Shown: in pieces, positions 1 through 5,660 of the stretch
Layout: each line of letters starts with the position of its first letter
How positions within the stretch are numbered: position 1 is the first letter of the stretch
Source of the DNA: Chroococcidiopsidaceae cyanobacterium CP_BM_RX_35
GTDB taxonomy: Bacteria > Cyanobacteriota > Cyanobacteriia > Cyanobacteriales > Chroococcidiopsidaceae
Reading direction: 5' to 3'
Assembly (NCBI GenBank): GCA_019242465.1
Contig: JAFAVL010000510.1
Coordinates: 1-7,045 of the forward strand
DNA: 7,045 nucleotides
Made by a program: the position numbers and the translations under genes
The notes under the pieces: generated by a model
Databases searched by the model: none
Seen by the model: the letters and a program-made list of their open reading frames with translations, nothing else
What the model was told of the DNA's origin: nothing

Positions 1-453
1 AAGGCAAGAGGAGCCAGGAGAATGACCCGGTGTCCAAATGATGCGACTGCATGAGTTAATTGAGAAATCCTGCCAAAACTTGGTTAACTTCAATCCAGGT
101 AACAGATAGGCTTCCTGCTCTTGAATTAAGATTTCACACTTTTCAAAAGTGGATTGAATTTCTTTTATCTTACCAATTCCCCCACGATGACTGATAAATA
201 ACCATCTGACTCCTCCTGCGGTTTGGAGAAATTGCTGATTAGTCTCGTCCCAAGCCGGACAGTCAAGCAAGATATTACCTTCGTTTCTTACAATAAGATA
301 GGAGGTTCCGCCAAGTGTGTCCCGGTTTGGTGGAAATGCAAAAGTATTGTTGTCCAAAACTGCTCTTGGTGGTTTGGGTGAAGTACTCTCCTGCTGGGGC
401 AAGGGATGTGGGAATAGACCAGCAGTAAGGGGGTCTGGGAAATGAGGATACAC
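1..453 (-). CDS. MBL-fold hydrolase-like protein, partial (3' end off the left edge)
   Basis: The minus strand is open from a TAG at 517-519 to base 1. The translation has a proline-rich start, then FAFPPNRDTLGGTSYLI, an ILLDCPAW segment, FISHRGGIGKIKEI and finally WTPGHSPGSSC at the window edge. This order (beta strand with LLDC, histidine loop, GHSPGS) is that of the metallo-beta-lactamase fold, and I recall similar proteins in other cyanobacteria. The usual HxHxDH metal motif reads H-R-G-G-I-G, so only its first histidine remains; the GHSPGS histidine is kept. Hydrolase activity is therefore uncertain. The start is weakly supported: there is no in-frame ATG, GTG at 451-453 is the most upstream accepted start, and TTG at 400-402 is an alternative; neither has a clear ribosome binding site. 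It is divergent from the protease gene at 604. Confidence 0.75.
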   Translation of the reverse strand, partial: MYPHFPDPLTAGLFPHPLPQQESTSPKPPRAVLDNNTFAFPPNRDTLGGTSYLIVRNEGNILLDCPAWDETNQQFLQTAGGVRWLFISHRGGIGKIKEIQSTFEKCEILIQEQEAYLLPGLKLTKFWQDFSINSCSRIIWTPGHSPGSSCL

Positions 454-603
454 AAGGATAGGGTTAGTACTGTTGAGCTTGCAAATATCTGGCGTCAGCA
501 GTGAAGACTTTCTGGTCTAAGGATGAGTGCTTTGAGGTTTGCCTCGTCTTAATGGCTGGCACTAAGACAAAGAATCAGACGTTTATTTTAAACTGAAAGC
601 AGC
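454..603. other. intergenic region between divergent genes
   Basis: This 150-bp gap separates the 5' ends of the MBL-fold gene and the site-2 protease gene and must hold the promoters of both, unless the minus-strand coding region begins further upstream (its frame stays open to 516). I see no convincing -35/-10 pair. An AT-rich stretch at 580-592 could contain a -10 box for the protease gene, and the bases before its ATG (gaaagcagc) give only a weak ribosome binding site. Confidence 0.4.
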
Positions 604-1947
604 ATGACATTCTGGTTGATCATCCTAATAGGCTTGGGCATCTGTTTAATGGTGCAGGTTTTGTCTCGGCTCATAGTTCAGCAAAACCGTAGAGATTCAA
701 ATTTGCCAATGACCAGAACTCCCGCCCAAGTTCCAAGTCCAAATCCTAATGTTGAGTCAACAATAGCATCTTCAACCGTACGTCCCATCACTCAAAGCGA
801 AGAAACCAAACTGCGGAATTGTTTCTCCTGGTCTGTCTTTTATATCCACAATATTGAGTATCGACCTCAAGCTGTCATTTGCCGAGGGCAGTTGAGAATG
901 AAACCAGATGTAGCTTACCAGAAGATCCGGGAAAATGTCGAGGCAGAGTTTGGCGATCGCTTTTTGATCAGCTTACAGGAAGGTCCGAGCGGGAAACCCT
1001 TCTTTGCTCTCTTACCCAATCCTCAAGCTCAAATAGGTGTCCCCGGTGCAAATGCAACGTCGTTAACTCGACCAATATTAGCGCTGCTCCTCTTGGTTTT
1101 CACTTTGCTGACGACAAATGCTGTCGGCTTGGATATTGCTGGTGTGAGTCGTAAAGCACTGGAATCGAATCCTGCTACCCTATTGCAAGGATTACCATAC
1201 GCCATAGCGCTAATGACCATTTTAGGTATCCATGAACTGGGTCATTATCTAATGGCTCGGTTCTACAAGATTCGCTCAACGCTGCCATACTTTATCCCAG
1301 TACCCTTTTTCCCTGGTACTTTTGGGGCAGTGATTCAGATGCGATCACCGATGCCAAATCGTAAAGCTTTATTCGACATTAGTATTGCTGGTCCCTTGGC
1401 AGGCTTTGTCGTGACATTGCCAATACTCCTGTGGGGACTGGCTCACTCCACAGTTGTACCACTAGCTACTGGTTCCAAAGCACAGGAGATGAATGTATTG
1501 CTGAACGCTTTCAACCCCAACTATTCACTATTGCTAGCATTGCTGAGCAAATTGATGTTGGGCAGCGCCTTAACAGCTACCAAAGCGATTGACTTTCATC
1601 CTATGGCTCTAGCTGGCTTTCTAGGGTTAGTGGTGACTGCCTTGAATCTTATGCCTGTAGGTCAACTGGATGGTGGTCACATTGTTCATGCGATGTTTGG
1701 GTTGCGTTCATCTGTGGTGATTGGGCAAATTGCCCGACTCTTGCTGCTAGGGCTATCGCTCGTACAGCCCGGCTTATTCCTATGGGTAGTGATTCTATTT
1801 TTTATCCCCATCATCGACCAACCAGCCCTAAACGATGTGAGCGAACTAGATAATAAGCGTGACTTCGGGGGCTTGATAGCCTTGGTCCTGTTAATCACGA
1901 TTGTACTGCCTACACCCAATTTCATCATCCAAATATTGCAAACTTAG
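604..1947 (+). CDS. site-2 protease (M50 family), EGY-like membrane metalloprotease
   Basis: This 447-residue protein is predicted to be an intramembrane zinc metalloprotease. An N-terminal membrane segment (about 3-25) is followed by a soluble region (26-155) carrying C-R-G-Q-L-R (93-98), a variant of the GNLR motif of plant chloroplast EGY proteins. A hydrophobic helix (157-177) leads to the catalytic HELGH at 210-214 (zinc ligands H210 and H214, catalytic E211). The second motif, N-L-M-P-V-G-Q-L-D-G-G-H at 348-359, supplies the third zinc ligand, D356. Further helices lie near 258-282, 333-350, 372-404 and 421-445. Family knowledge suggests cleavage of membrane-anchored regulators; the substrate here is unknown. 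It sits 37 bp upstream of trmFO on the same strand, so cotranscription is likely. Length and motifs appear intact. Confidence 0.9.
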   Translation: MTFWLIILIGLGICLMVQVLSRLIVQQNRRDSNLPMTRTPAQVPSPNPNVESTIASSTVRPITQSEETKLRNCFSWSVFYIHNIEYRPQAVICRGQLRMKPDVAYQKIRENVEAEFGDRFLISLQEGPSGKPFFALLPNPQAQIGVPGANATSLTRPILALLLLVFTLLTTNAVGLDIAGVSRKALESNPATLLQGLPYAIALMTILGIHELGHYLMARFYKIRSTLPYFIPVPFFPGTFGAVIQMRSPMPNRKALFDISIAGPLAGFVVTLPILLWGLAHSTVVPLATGSKAQEMNVLLNAFNPNYSLLLALLSKLMLGSALTATKAIDFHPMALAGFLGLVVTALNLMPVGQLDGGHIVHAMFGLRSSVVIGQIARLLLLGLSLVQPGLFLWVVILFFIPIIDQPALNDVSELDNKRDFGGLIALVLLITIVLPTPNFIIQILQT

Positions 1948-1984
1948 GCTATGCGATGCTACTAGTTGAGCAGGAAATTAGTAA

Positions 1985-3361
1985 ATGAAGAGACAACCGA
2001 TTCAAGTGATCGGCGGCGGACTAGCTGGGACAGAAGCCGCATGGCAAATTGCTCAAGCTGGGGTTGAAGTGGTGCTGCACGAGATGCGACCACAACAATT
2101 TAGTCCGGCGCATCACTCACAAGAATTAGCAGAACTGGTGTGCAGTAACTCCTTTGGAGCCCAGTCGAGCGATCGCGCCGCGGGTCTATTGCATCAAGAA
2201 CTGCGTCAGTTAGGTTCTATTATCATCGCTAAAGCTGATGAACACGCTGTTCCTGCTGGTGGGGCATTAGCTGTCGATCGGGGGCAATTCAGCCGAGACT
2301 TGACAGAAACACTGTCTCACCACCCATTAATTTCACTTCAGCGGGGGGAAGTTCAGACAATTCCTAATGGGCTCGTAGTGCTTGCTACTGGTCCTCTGAC
2401 CAGCCCCCAGTTAGCAACAGATTTGCGCCGTTTCACAGGAGGCATGGAATATCTCAGCTTTTTTGATGCAGCCAGCCCAATTGTGGTGGGGGAATCAATC
2501 GACCGCAACATTGCCTTCCTTGCCTCTCGCTACGATAAAGGCGATGCTGCCTATCTCAACTGCCCCATGAATCGGGAGCAGTACTTACGGTTTTGGCAAG
2601 AAGTTTGTGCTGCCGAACAGGTGGAACTGAAAGACTTTGAGCGGGAAACTGCCAAATTTTTTGAAGCTTGTCTGCCAATTGAGGAACTCGCACGACGCGG
2701 CGAAGACACCATGCGCTATGGTCCCCTCAAGCCAGTGGGGTTGTTTGATGCCCGTAAGGGAGACTTCCGGGCTCCAGAGAACCAATCGGAGCGTCCCTAC
2801 GCAGTGGTGCAGTTGCGGCAAGAAGACAAAGCTGGGCAATTATGGAACATGGTCGGATTCCAGACAAATTTGCGCTGGAGTGAGCAGAAGCGAGTATTTC
2901 GGTTGATTCCTGGATTGGAATCGGCGGAGTTTGTGCGACTGGGGGTGATGCACCGCAACACCTTCATCAACTCCCCACAACTATTGCAAGCAACATTGCA
3001 ATTCAAACAACATCCTACTGTATTCGGAGCTGGACAACTGATTGGAACTGAGGGATACAGTGCGGCTGCGGCTGGAGGCTGGTTAGCAGGAACGAATGCG
3101 GCGCGAATAGCTTTAGGGTTGGAACCGTTGACGCTACCGTCCACGACAATGATGGGGTCGCTATTTGAATTTATCAGTTCCGCATCACCCAAGCATTTCC
3201 AACCAATACCGCCCAATTTCGGCATCCTACCGGAACTCGGTGAGCGGATCAAAAATAAGCAGCAACGCTACGGTGCTTATCGCGATCGTGCCATAGCAGA
3301 CCTCGCTGTTTGGCAGGCTGAGGGTTTGTCACGGATAGCGGCTGTGCCATCAACCGGGTAA
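1985..3361 (+). CDS. trmFO: TrmFO, methylenetetrahydrofolate-tRNA-(uracil-5)-methyltransferase
   Basis: This enzyme makes 5-methyluridine at position 54 in the T-loop of tRNAs, using methylenetetrahydrofolate as carbon donor and FAD/NAD(P)H as reductant. The 458-residue length is normal for the family. The N-terminus has the FAD-binding Rossmann loop [10 protein letters not shown] (8-17). L-V-C-S-N-S-F contains C53, and F-E-A-C-L-P-I-E contains C229, matching the two functional cysteines described in Bacillus subtilis TrmFO (C53 and C226). M-H-R-N-T-F (322-327) and the C-terminal FAD segment [11 protein letters not shown] (348-358) are also present. An AGGA at 1972-1975, 9 bp before the ATG, supports the start. 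It probably shares a transcript with the protease gene 37 bp upstream, and the tRNA-Arg gene follows 30 bp downstream. Confidence 0.97.
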   Translation: MKRQPIQVIGGGLAGTEAAWQIAQAGVEVVLHEMRPQQFSPAHHSQELAELVCSNSFGAQSSDRAAGLLHQELRQLGSIIIAKADEHAVPAGGALAVDRGQFSRDLTETLSHHPLISLQRGEVQTIPNGLVVLATGPLTSPQLATDLRRFTGGMEYLSFFDAASPIVVGESIDRNIAFLASRYDKGDAAYLNCPMNREQYLRFWQEVCAAEQVELKDFERETAKFFEACLPIEELARRGEDTMRYGPLKPVGLFDARKGDFRAPENQSERPYAVVQLRQEDKAGQLWNMVGFQTNLRWSEQKRVFRLIPGLESAEFVRLGVMHRNTFINSPQLLQATLQFKQHPTVFGAGQLIGTEGYSAAAAGGWLAGTNAARIALGLEPLTLPSTTMMGSLFEFISSASPKHFQPIPPNFGILPELGERIKNKQQRYGAYRDRAIADLAVWQAEGLSRIAAVPSTG

Positions 3362-3372
3362 AGAAAACATGT

Positions 3373-3378
3373 TATACT
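3373..3378 (+). promoter_or_regulatory. putative -10 box for tRNA-Arg
   Basis: TATACT lies 14 bp before the mature tRNA 5' end and close after the trmFO stop. It fits a bacterial -10 hexamer, but no good -35 element is seen at the right spacing, so the tRNA may also be read through from trmFO. Confidence 0.4.
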
Positions 3379-3391
3379 CAAGAGCGAGTAG

Positions 3392-3464
3392 GGGCGCGTG
3401 GCTCAGTGGATAGAGCATCAGGTTCCGGTCCTGAGGGTCGGGGGTTCGAATCCCTCCGCGCTCG
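3392..3464 (+). tRNA. tRNA-Arg, anticodon CCG
   Basis: The 73 bases fold into a full cloverleaf. The acceptor stem is GGGCGCG (3392-3398) with CGCGCTC (3457-3463), one G-U pair, and discriminator G3464. The D stem is GCTC/GAGC (3401-3404, 3413-3416), the anticodon stem TCAGG/CCTGA, and the seven-base loop TTCCGGT (3423-3429) gives anticodon CCG for CGG codons. The T arm is GGGGG/CCCTC around TTCGAAT. An A follows the GG of the D loop, the position-20 arginine identity base. CCA is not encoded. The bases after it are TTCT and then the accessory island, so the island begins at the tRNA 3' end. Confidence 0.97.
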
Positions 3465-3468
3465 TTCT
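3464..3468. repeat. left copy of GTTCT flanking repeat (putative target-site duplication)
   Basis: GTTCT occurs here, overlapping the tRNA discriminator base, and again immediately after the right end of the island at 5661-5665. A 5-bp duplication is what Tn7-like and Tn5053-like transposition produces. The last T may instead be the first base of the element, in which case the certain duplication is GTTC. Confidence 0.6.
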
Positions 3469-3538
3469 GTCATTTGACTATTAAATGTCGCTGTTGACAA
3501 GTTTTTGTCGCTTTGACATTTTTTTTTGTCGTTTGCCA
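3468..3538 (+). repeat. left-end array of TnsB-type binding units
   Basis: Four copies of a roughly 20-bp unit start at 3468, 3486, 3506 and 3527 (spacing 18, 20, 21). Each has TGTCG (TGTCA in the first) followed by TTGAC or TTGACA (TTGCCA in the last), separated by AT-rich bases. Regular arrays of this kind at one end, with fewer units in inverted orientation at the other, are typical transposase-binding sites of Tn7-like elements. Confidence 0.7.
3506..3527 (+). terminator. possible weak terminator of tRNA-Arg inside the left end
   Basis: TGTC and GACA (3506-3509 with 3515-3518) can form a four-pair hairpin followed at once by nine T residues (3519-3527). The stem is short, so termination is tentative. 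If real, the tRNA uses a terminator supplied by the inserted element. Confidence 0.3.
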
Positions 3539-3627
3539 TACTATTGGCGCTCAAACATTCGTTGATAAGAGTAAAGTGGCTATCTTACTCAAAAACTTAG
3601 AAAAGTTCAATTGCGAGGAAAACTGCT
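3539..3627 (+). promoter_or_regulatory. upstream region and ribosome binding site of the DUF29 gene
   Basis: GAGGA at 3615-3619 lies 8 bp before the ATG at 3628 and fixes the start of the DUF29 gene. Upstream, GAGTAA (3569-3574) and TTACTC (3585-3590) form a six-pair inverted repeat that could be an operator or small hairpin. No clear -35/-10 pair is seen, although TTGATA at 3562-3567 could act as a -35 box. Confidence 0.45.
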
Positions 3628-4293
3628 ATGAACGTAAAAGAAATCAGCGCAGATAAAGTTATGGACTATGTTCGTCAAGAGCAAGCTAAGGGACGAGAAA
3701 TGAAAGATATCGTCAAGGAGCTTGTAGAAAATCGGGATGATGTTATTCTGCTATCTCGTGACCCCGAAATTGTAGAACAACAGCTTAGGGAAATAGTAGA
3801 AAGAGACAAGAAAGAAAGCGCTTTGATAAAGAATGAGCTTAGTGAACTTTACGAAACTGACTTTGTGCTGTGGAGCGAGAAAACGGCGCAACTCCTGCGA
3901 GAACGCTCATTTAAGAATGTAGATTGGGATAATGTAATTGAGGAGATCGAAGGATTGGGGAGTAGTGACAAACGTGGACTACGAAGTCAACTAATTCGTA
4001 TCATCAAACATCTGCTTAAGTGGCAGTATCAGCACGAGAAAAGAAGTAGAAGTTGGGAAATAAGCATACGAAATGGGCGAATGGAGGCAAAACTGATAGT
4101 AGAAGATTCCCCTAGCTTGAAACCCTATCAAGAGCAAGTTTTGCAGCATTGCTATGAGTCAGCCGTAGCCGAAGCTTGTGAGGAGACTAATTTAGATCCT
4201 GATGCTTTTCCTGAAACTTGTCCTTACTCACTAGCCCAAGTCCTGCAAGAACCTATCAAAAATCGAACCAATATGATGTCATTTTTGGAGTAG
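3628..4293 (+). CDS. DUF29 family protein with an N-terminal extension
   Basis: Residues 74-208 of this 221-residue protein match the DUF29 family, which is abundant in cyanobacteria and has no established function. The recognisable signature is L-Y-E-T-D-F-V-L-W (74-82), then V-I-E-E-I-E-G-L-G (103-111), H-L-L-K-W-Q-Y-Q (128-135), R-S-R-S-W (139-143) and E-T-C-P-Y-S-L-A-Q-V-L (196-206). Most DUF29 proteins I know begin just before the first motif. Here about 70 residues precede it, rich in charged residues and probably helical (MKDIVKELVENRDD, then EQQLREIVERDKKES). The tail after residue 208 also departs from the usual ending. The start is supported by GAGGA 8 bp upstream. The last 15 bp overlap the convergent antitoxin-like gene. 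It is the first cargo gene of the island. Confidence 0.85.
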   Translation: MNVKEISADKVMDYVRQEQAKGREMKDIVKELVENRDDVILLSRDPEIVEQQLREIVERDKKESALIKNELSELYETDFVLWSEKTAQLLRERSFKNVDWDNVIEEIEGLGSSDKRGLRSQLIRIIKHLLKWQYQHEKRSRSWEISIRNGRMEAKLIVEDSPSLKPYQEQVLQHCYESAVAEACEETNLDPDAFPETCPYSLAQVLQEPIKNRTNMMSFLE

Positions 4294-4482
4294 CTGGACA
4301 TACACATCATCCTCAGCGTTGTCCCAAACCGAATTAAGAGATGGTTGACTTGCTTGAAGCCAAAACTCGGCTTCATCATCAGGAAGCAGTGTCACCAACA
4401 CTCTTGTCCCTTCAGGTAGTTCTGCTGACTCCAGCAGTTCTATTTTTCCTTGTCTAACAGTAGCCCAAAGTGTTTTTAGCAT
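4279..4482 (-). CDS. small antitoxin-like protein (orphan)
   Basis: This 67-residue protein starts M-L-K-T-L-W-A-T-V-R-Q-G-K-I-E-L-L and continues E-L-P-E-G-T-R-V-L-V-T-L-L-P. That is the beta-hairpin pattern of small AbrB/DUF104-like antitoxins. The C-terminal part (E-F-W-L-Q-A-S-Q, then D-N-A-E-D-D-V-Y) is common in cyanobacterial proteins annotated as antitoxins, usually encoded just before a PemK- or PIN-type toxin. No toxin follows: its stop lies inside the end of the convergent DUF29 gene. The 5' leader contains the 71-bp repeat shared with the deaminase gene, so it may be the second cassette of a short array, truncated downstream. AAGGGAT just before the ATG is a possible ribosome binding site. 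The role is inferred from pattern only. Confidence 0.7.
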   Translation of the reverse strand: MLKTLWATVRQGKIELLESAELPEGTRVLVTLLPDDEAEFWLQASQPSLNSVWDNAEDDVYVQLLQK

Positions 4483-4565
4483 ATCCCTTATTAATTATTA
4501 ATAGTTATGCCTTGATTTTATGATCTAGTACCTAATCCTGCGATCGCCCTACAAATAAGCCCTGC
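4483..4565. other. AT-rich leader of the antitoxin-like gene
   Basis: This short stretch between the antitoxin-like start and the 71-bp leader repeat has a TAATTATTAATAG-rich segment and one HIP1 octamer (4540-4547). A promoter may lie here on the minus strand, but no clear hexamer pair is seen. Confidence 0.35.
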
Positions 4566-4636
4566 GGTCACTTGGCTCTGGGCGCTCACCGATAACTCTC
4601 AAGTACCGCCCCAACTAAGGACTCAAGCAGCCCAAC
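4566..4636 (-). repeat. 71-bp cassette leader repeat, copy 2
   Basis: This segment aligns without gaps to 5160-5230. Both begin GGTCACTT and end AGCAGCCCAAC on the plus strand, and by hand count 44 of 71 positions agree, with many of the differences being transitions. In gene orientation both start at GTTGGGCTGC and lead toward a start codon, here that of the antitoxin-like gene. It also contains GCTCACCG (4584-4591), the same octamer as the inner arm of the adjacent attC-like site. Confidence 0.65.
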
Positions 4637-4720
4637 GTTCCCGCTCACCGACTGTAAATAACCTTTGTCACACCGCCGAAGCCTAAATCACCAATCCGGT
4701 GCAGCAAAGTGTTAGGGTGC
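4627..4720 (-). other. attC-like integron recombination site after the deaminase gene
   Basis: Read in the gene direction (minus strand), the order is CCCTAAC (4717-4711, R''-like), GCTGCACCG (4705-4697, L''-like), a 46-base variable part, CGGTGAGC (4650-4643, L'-like) and GTTGGGC (4636-4630, perfect GTTRRRY R' core). The L arms pair fully except for one extra G in L'', the extrahelical base expected in attC. The R arms pair with one mismatch and one G-T pair, then extend with GCA/TGC outside. Unpaired spacers of 5 and 6 bases separate R and L. The site begins one base after the deaminase stop, as in integron cassettes. The R'' box deviates from RYYYAAC at its first base. Confidence 0.6.
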
Positions 4721-4721
4721 T

Positions 4722-5099
4722 TTATATCCAGTGCTTAGGTAATAGGTCTCTTAAAATCATGTAACTTTTTTCGTCAACTACCACTTTTGTCTTCAGATTC
4801 TCTTTGCTCACCTGTATCATCAACTCTCGACATCTCCCGCATGGCATCATGATTCTCTTTGAACTTACCGCCACAACGTAATCAATTACTGTTTCGCGTG
4901 CTTTAAGCATCTCGGCAATTGCCGCATGTTCAGCACAAAACCCAATACCACACGCTAAGTCCAAACATATACCTGTATAAATAGTGCCTTTATTTGTCAT
5001 TAATGCACAGCTTACAGATCCCGCTGTTAACCCCTGCTGGGCAAGTTGAAATTCTCCAAGTACGGTTTTGGCTCTCTCTATTAGTTCTTGGTGCGTCAT
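4722..5099 (-). CDS. small cytidine/blasticidin-S deaminase-like protein, cassette-borne
   Basis: This 125-residue protein has the complete zinc site of the short cytidine deaminase family. C55-A-E57 in G-F-C-A-E-H-A-A-I-A-E-M gives one cysteine ligand and the proton-shuttling glutamate, and P-C87-G-R-C90-R-E gives the other two ligands. The family hydrolytically deaminates cytidine-type bases as a tetramer in the cytoplasm. The C-terminal L-R-D-L-L-P-K-H-W resembles the ELLP/ELIP ending of blasticidin S deaminases (BSD, BSR) more than that of housekeeping Cdd, so a nucleoside antibiotic or modified nucleoside is a possible substrate; this is inference. GGAG directly abuts the ATG, which is unusually close for a ribosome binding site. 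An attC-like site follows the stop and the 71-bp leader repeat precedes the gene, as in a gene cassette. Confidence 0.88.
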   Translation of the reverse strand: MTHQELIERAKTVLGEFQLAQQGLTAGSVSCALMTNKGTIYTGICLDLACGIGFCAEHAAIAEMLKARETVIDYVVAVSSKRIMMPCGRCRELMIQVSKENLKTKVVVDEKSYMILRDLLPKHWI

Positions 5100-5159
5100 C
5101 TCCGATTACTGACTAATTCCACCCAAAATCTTAAAGCATTGTCCTATCTATAATCTCAA

Positions 5160-5230
5160 GGTCACTTAACCCTAAACACCAGCAGTTGAGATCAAAGTAC
5201 CGTCCCCACCGAGAGGCAAAGCAGCCCAAC
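5160..5230 (-). repeat. 71-bp cassette leader repeat, copy 1
   Basis: This is the partner of 4566-4636 and lies 60 bp upstream of the deaminase start. Its outer end (5221-5230, GTTGGGCTGC in gene orientation) contains a perfect GTTRRRY core but no attC arms beyond it. It therefore looks like the upstream boundary of a cassette inserted at a simple target site, or the leftover of a lost neighbour. Confidence 0.6.
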
Positions 5231-5251
5231 AATTTATTGTACAGAGTTTTA

Positions 5252-5387
5252 CTGTAGATCTCCCGTTTTGGCTGGATGAACGAATAACTTGCTGTAGATC
5301 CAGCAGTCTAGAATAGATCTACAGCAAGGGTGTTGTGTATCTGCCCTAGTTGGGGTGGATCTACAGCTAAGTTCCGTGTATCTGCCC
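5252..5387. repeat. block of inverted and direct repeats with about 40-bp period
   Basis: CTGTAGATC occurs at 5252-5260 and 5292-5300, and its complement GATCTACAG at 5316-5324 and 5358-5366. CTTGCTGTAGATC (5288-5300) and GATCTACAGCAAG (5316-5328) form a perfect 13-pair inverted repeat with a 15-base loop. GTGTATCTGCCC is repeated at 5335-5346 and 5376-5387. Spacing is 40-42 bp throughout, so part of the block arose by tandem duplication. It could be an iterated protein-binding site, a structured RNA or remnants of a small repeat family. Confidence 0.75.
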
Positions 5388-5420
5388 AAGCAATCTCAGT
5401 AGGACATTTATACTATTTAG

Positions 5421-5435
5421 TTGTATCTTATACAA
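5421..5435. promoter_or_regulatory. short perfect inverted repeat, possible operator
   Basis: TTGTAT and ATACAA are separated by CTT, six bases after TATACT (5409-5414), which resembles a plus-strand -10 box. A repressor site over a transcription start would look like this, but no gene follows, so the assignment is tentative. Confidence 0.25.
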
Positions 5436-5616
5436 GAGTGCGGAGCAACCTCATACTGGAACCTCGTCCCCGAAAGCTGCTTACGATGTTCGGTTGATTG
5501 CAACTTGAAAGCCTGAAATGCTGAAAATTCGTTACTTGCGATTTTGAACTGTCCTATTTTTGGCTAAAATCGCCTGTAACCTTTGTAGAGTAATGGGTAC
5601 AAGCTAAAACTGTTTA

Positions 5617-5660
5617 CGTCAATTAATTCGACAAAACGACAAATAATTAGTCAATCGACA
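5617..5660 (-). repeat. right-end array of TnsB-type binding units
   Basis: Read inward on the minus strand from 5660, this end has TGTCG-A-TTGACT, AT-rich spacer, TGTCG-TTTTGTCG, and then TTAATTGACG. Units start at 1, 20 and 28 bases from the end. The outermost 13 bases match the left end at 11 positions in inverted orientation. Fewer and less regular units than on the left match the asymmetry of Tn7-like ends. Confidence 0.65.

Larger units (their letters stand above)
5231..5616. other. non-coding region of the island next to its right end
   Basis: I find no convincing gene in this 386-bp stretch. It holds the palindromic repeat block (5252-5387), a TATACT at 5409-5414, a hairpin-like TTGTAT-CTT-ATACAA (5421-5435) and a GC-richer part (5436-5515) that might encode a small structured RNA but matches no RNA I recognise. 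In complete type V-K CAST elements the tracrRNA and CRISPR array are encoded inside the element, but no array of direct repeats is present here. Confidence 0.5.
3468..5660. mobile_element. Tn7-like/CAST-like mini-element without visible transposase
   Basis: The interval is bounded by inverted arrays of TGTCG/TTGACA units. Read inward from each end, the outermost 13 bases agree at 11 positions: TGTCATTTGACTA on the left and TGTCGATTGACTA on the right. GTTCT flanks both ends. Cargo is a DUF29 gene, an antitoxin-like gene and a cassette-like deaminase gene. No TnsB, TnsC, TniQ, Cas12k, integrase or CRISPR array is visible in these 2.2 kb, so if mobile it would need proteins supplied elsewhere. 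The end architecture is that of elements moved by TnsB/TniA-type DDE transposases, and the unit sequence resembles my memory of type V-K CAST ends. An alternative is a decayed remnant whose core genes were deleted. Confidence 0.65.

Noticed and set aside
534..545. GAGG-TTTG-CCTC hairpin upstream of the protease gene
   Set aside because: A four-pair stem is expected by chance and it has no T-run or promoter context.
2797..3252. Long open frame on the minus strand inside trmFO
   Set aside because: The translation resembles no protein, and trmFO is conserved over the same bases; it is a shadow frame.
5436..5515. CAST tracrRNA gene near the right end
   Set aside because: I could not match it to remembered tracrRNA segments and no anti-repeat partner is present, so I leave it as unassigned non-coding sequence.
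5488..5530. Possible CRISPR repeat remnant and guide after TTGAAAG (5504-5510)
   Set aside because: TTGAAAG ends many type V-K repeats, but there is no second copy, the preceding bases do not form a typical repeat, and the following bases do not match the tRNA-Arg beyond about five positions.
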